A stretch of 50,472 nucleotides of DNA from Candidatus Zhuqueibacterota bacterium (lineage in GTDB: Bacteria; BS750m-G25). Positions 48,003 to 50,472 of this stretch are shown one piece after another (the stretch's first letter is position 1; every line of letters begins with the position of its first letter). The notes under the pieces were generated by a model. The model had not been told where the DNA came from and did no database searches. It saw nothing but the letters and a program-made list of their open reading frames with translations. The stretch covers positions 1 to 50,472 of the forward strand of contig JADHWK010000014.1 in NCBI GenBank assembly GCA_016783505.1, given 5' to 3'. Position numbers and translations under genes: made by a program.

Positions 48003-50472
48003 ATGAAAAGAGCTATCAGTGTTTTAGGGATTTTCTGGCTGGCCGTTTTTTCCTTTGCTCTAGCCCAGAACAACCCGCCCCAAATTTTGGTGGACGGGAT
48101 TCACGGGGAAAGAGTTGATCTGTCAGCTACCTTCCCCGATTATCAATTTGATCTTTTAACTCCGGCCGATGCCCAGATTGATTTGGTACTCTATTCGGGG
48201 ACGATTACCAACCCTGATCCTTATTCTATCATTATCATTCCCGTTGAGGTGTCTGGGGGTGAGGCGCTGCTGGTGAAGGTGACCGACATCGTGACCGATT
48301 ATCAGCTCTATGTTTCCCTTACTAACCCTTCCGGGGAAATGGCAGCCCTGGACAATAGCGAGGGGGGCATCGCCGGGGTGCACTTCGATGACCCCGAAGC
48401 AGGGGCGTGGACCGTTCAACTGTGGCAATTCTCTTCATGTTACATAGAAATCGGCACCGGGCCGGATGTGATTAACCCTGATCTTCTGGCCGTTTATGAT
48501 GCCATTATGAGGTTATGGAACGAGGAATTAGGTTTTTTGGTAGAGCTTCCTGAATATTCTGAAGATGAGGAAGCCGCCATCAACATTTTTTTAGGAGGCG
48601 GCAAAGGATTTCTCTATATTAGGGAACCGATAAATGTGTCGGTTGATAAACCTATAATAAGACTGTATTCCAGGGAAAGAATAAATGTGGGAATCTCCAT
48701 AGATCTGCCTGGTTCACCGACCTATTCCAAGCCCAGCGCTGTCTTGGAATCCCAAATCGGGTTTACCAGGCTGAAATGGCCCGATGTCCAGGTAGAGGAA
48801 AGGGATTTCGTGGAAATTGACTATGAAGGGCGGATCTTTCCAGCAGTCTATCACCTAAAAATAGATATAGACGGATCCGGCTCTTCGATGAACTGGGAGA
48901 ACCTATCGCCGTATCACCTAAAACATCTCCATCTTTTCAAATATAAAACTACCAATTCCTACTCTTATGCTTATCAGGGTGATCTTTCCGGGAATGCGGG
49001 GGACAGGCTATCAGTGGAACAGGAATTGACTGAGGAAGAATTGCGTTTATTACTCGAAAGGGCTTTAAAGAAAGAGGCTTTTAAAGGAGGAATGACCCCA
49101 GAGGAAAGCAAGGAGTTCTTCGCGAAGTACGCCTGGGTTGAACGCTGGCTGGTCCAGGCTAAGAAGGTCGGGGGCTGGACGGCGATCTATCAGATAACCG
49201 GGGAAGCCTATGATGATCTTCTCCCGTTGAAGATGGATGTTAACCCCCGGGAAGTGGTGCGCATCCTTTGGGTTTGGTTGACCAATATTCCCCAGGGAAT
49301 GCCTTCCAAGGAGCGGATAGGTTATCCTATCCATTTGGCCGGGCCGGGGATAGAGATAGATCACCGTTCACCGTTGGTAATCCACGAATATGGGATTATG
49401 AGAGCCATCTATCCCTTTGTCCAACAACTGGACAATCTAAACTTCGGAGGCATACAATTTTATAACGAATACCTCCTGGATCCCACCGACAATGACGGTT
49501 TCGAGTATATTCCGATCATCCACACCTTTGCGGATAATGATCTTGCCGACAGCTTGAGATTTGGGGTTGAGCAGCTCCGGCTGAGTTTTGCCTCCCCGGT
49601 GGCCCCGGTTTCGGACAGCGCTTTTGTCATTGCTATGGGGGATGAGGATGCCTATTCAGTTAATCCTGATTCGGCCACGCAGACAGGTACCTTTCCCCCG
49701 GGGAGCTATCCACCGGCAGTGGTAGCGAGTCGAGAGTTCGGGGGCAGGATCATCGGGATCGGGGATATGGCTATTTTGAATGACTCGCTGGATAACTGGC
49801 AATTCATGCGTAACTGCTTAGATTGGGTTTCGGGAAGGGCCCCGGCCCAAGAAGGGTGGGTCTGCATTAATAGCGATTTGCCAGATACCTATATTAACGC
49901 AATCAGCGTCCATCCTTATTTTTCTGATACCCTTTACGTGGCCACTAATTGGGGGGCTTATCAAACAGGGGATGGGGGTCTTTATTGGGCTCAAATAGAA
50001 TTTTCAGATAACAACAATGTTATGGTGTCAGCCCTTGAAGCTGTCGTTAACCCTTTCGTAAACGACCCTTGGGCTACCATCTATCTGGGAACATTCGAAC
50101 CTCTAGTCATCGAGGGCTTCGGTGGAAGGATTTTTAGAAGTTGGATTGATGGGGAAGAGTGGGTCAACACTAATTTCCCCAATTTCGCTGTCACTGCGGT
50201 GAAAATCTTTGAACCCAATCCTGGCGTTGCCTTTGCCGGGGCCTATGATCCCTGGCGTGGGGTGGGTAGGCTTTACTGGCTGTCTTCTTCAGGAATCTGG
50301 GAAGACCTGCACCTCTGCGATACCCTGTTGGTGCGAGTGAACTGCATCGAGGTGGACGAGGCGGATTCCAACTTCATCCTGGCGGGGACCGACCACGGGG
50401 TCTTTATCACCGAAGATGGGGGGCTCAATTGGTCCCGACATCTGGATAATTTTAACATTTCGTCTGTTTTTA
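48003..50472 (+). CDS. Large exported protein with BNR/Asp-box repeats (3' end outside window)
   Basis: Open from ATG 48003 to the window edge, 823 codons without a stop. A signal peptide (MKRAISVLGIFWLAVFSFAL) precedes a long region of unknown fold (about 25-600). The last 200 residues have bacterial neuraminidase/VPS10-like Asp-boxes: TGDGGLYWAQ and TEDGGLNWSR, spaced about 140 residues, with propeller-like strands (TLYVATNWGAYQ, FILAGTDHGVFI). Probably a secreted or surface protein with a beta-propeller; a T9SS sorting domain beyond the edge is likely given its neighbours but is not seen. Upstream AGGTGA lies 9 bases before ATG. Confidence 0.7.
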   Translation, partial: MKRAISVLGIFWLAVFSFALAQNNPPQILVDGIHGERVDLSATFPDYQFDLLTPADAQIDLVLYSGTITNPDPYSIIIIPVEVSGGEALLVKVTDIVTDYQLYVSLTNPSGEMAALDNSEGGIAGVHFDDPEAGAWTVQLWQFSSCYIEIGTGPDVINPDLLAVYDAIMRLWNEELGFLVELPEYSEDEEAAINIFLGGGKGFLYIREPINVSVDKPIIRLYSRERINVGISIDLPGSPTYSKPSAVLESQIGFTRLKWPDVQVEERDFVEIDYEGRIFPAVYHLKIDIDGSGSSMNWENLSPYHLKHLHLFKYKTTNSYSYAYQGDLSGNAGDRLSVEQELTEEELRLLLERALKKEAFKGGMTPEESKEFFAKYAWVERWLVQAKKVGGWTAIYQITGEAYDDLLPLKMDVNPREVVRILWVWLTNIPQGMPSKERIGYPIHLAGPGIEIDHRSPLVIHEYGIMRAIYPFVQQLDNLNFGGIQFYNEYLLDPTDNDGFEYIPIIHTFADNDLADSLRFGVEQLRLSFASPVAPVSDSAFVIAMGDEDAYSVNPDSATQTGTFPPGSYPPAVVASREFGGRIIGIGDMAILNDSLDNWQFMRNCLDWVSGRAPAQEGWVCINSDLPDTYINAISVHPYFSDTLYVATNWGAYQTGDGGLYWAQIEFSDNNNVMVSALEAVVNPFVNDPWATIYLGTFEPLVIEGFGGRIFRSWIDGEEWVNTNFPNFAVTAVKIFEPNPGVAFAGAYDPWRGVGRLYWLSSSGIWEDLHLCDTLLVRVNCIEVDEADSNFILAGTDHGVFITEDGGLNWSRHLDNFNISSVF

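Overview
The window looks like chromosome from an uncultured Gram-negative bacterium of the FCB group (the kind of lineage labelled KSB1, Zixibacteria, Marinimicrobia or similar). The reasons are an LptD outer-membrane LPS assembly protein, predicted outer-membrane and periplasmic proteins, and five secreted proteins that end in a type IX secretion-type sorting domain with the signature NYPNPFN (NYPTPFN in one). The exact phylum cannot be fixed from sequence alone, and no T9SS machinery is encoded here. Essentially every real gene is on the + strand. Where promoters can be read they share a TTGACT/TTGACA - 17 bp - TAtaTT pattern.

Layout. 1-13200: mostly housekeeping genes. These are a pyruvate-kinase-C-terminal-like protein (partial), a protein built of homing-endonuclease-associated repeats with a decayed tail, two Nudix hydrolases, a stand-alone Lrp/AsnC RAM domain, an M48 membrane protease, a cation/proton antiporter fused to a PTS EIIA domain, a lysine-rich basic protein, RarA, and LptD. 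Gaps between them are full of short palindromes and arrays of iterated 7- or 8-base words. 13525-29609: two tRNA-Ser genes. The first (UGA) is intact. The second (GCU) occurs as a 43-nt 5' half at 13631 and complete at 29519. The roughly 15.9 kb between the two copies is an AT-rich integrated element. It carries T9SS-type secreted proteins (one an M6-like protease split by an amber codon), a secreted trypsin-like protease, a DNA methyltransferase with a putative endonuclease, scars of an older integration (tyrosine-recombinase remnant and a tRNA-Phe half), a tandem array of promoter-leader-terminator units, an excisionase-like HTH gene and its broken duplicate, and two tyrosine recombinases. 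29697-37350: an outer-membrane protein, then a signalling cluster (HTH-REC protein with Glu in place of the phospho-accepting Asp, REC-PAS-histidine kinase, giant PAS/GAF kinase). 37351-50472: a heptamer-flanked remnant of a four-helix-bundle gene, a lipoprotein, a GAF-type sigma-54 activator overlapping a Ser/Thr kinase with PEGA domains, then a run of exported proteins, two preceded by sigma-54-like promoters, and a large exported protein that runs off the end.

How it fits together. The right-hand part reads as a sensing-to-secretion block: kinases and a sigma-54 activator next to surface or secreted proteins with sigma-54-like promoters and a cluster of alternating TGCAC/GTGCA half-sites. 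The most unusual items are (1) the tRNA-Ser island with its promoter-leader-terminator repeat array linked to an excisionase-like gene; (2) the inverted arrays of 7/8-base words at several loci, one of which supplies the C-terminus of a histidine kinase and brackets a dead four-helix-bundle gene; and (3) the putative activator-binding cluster upstream of a sigma-54-like promoter.
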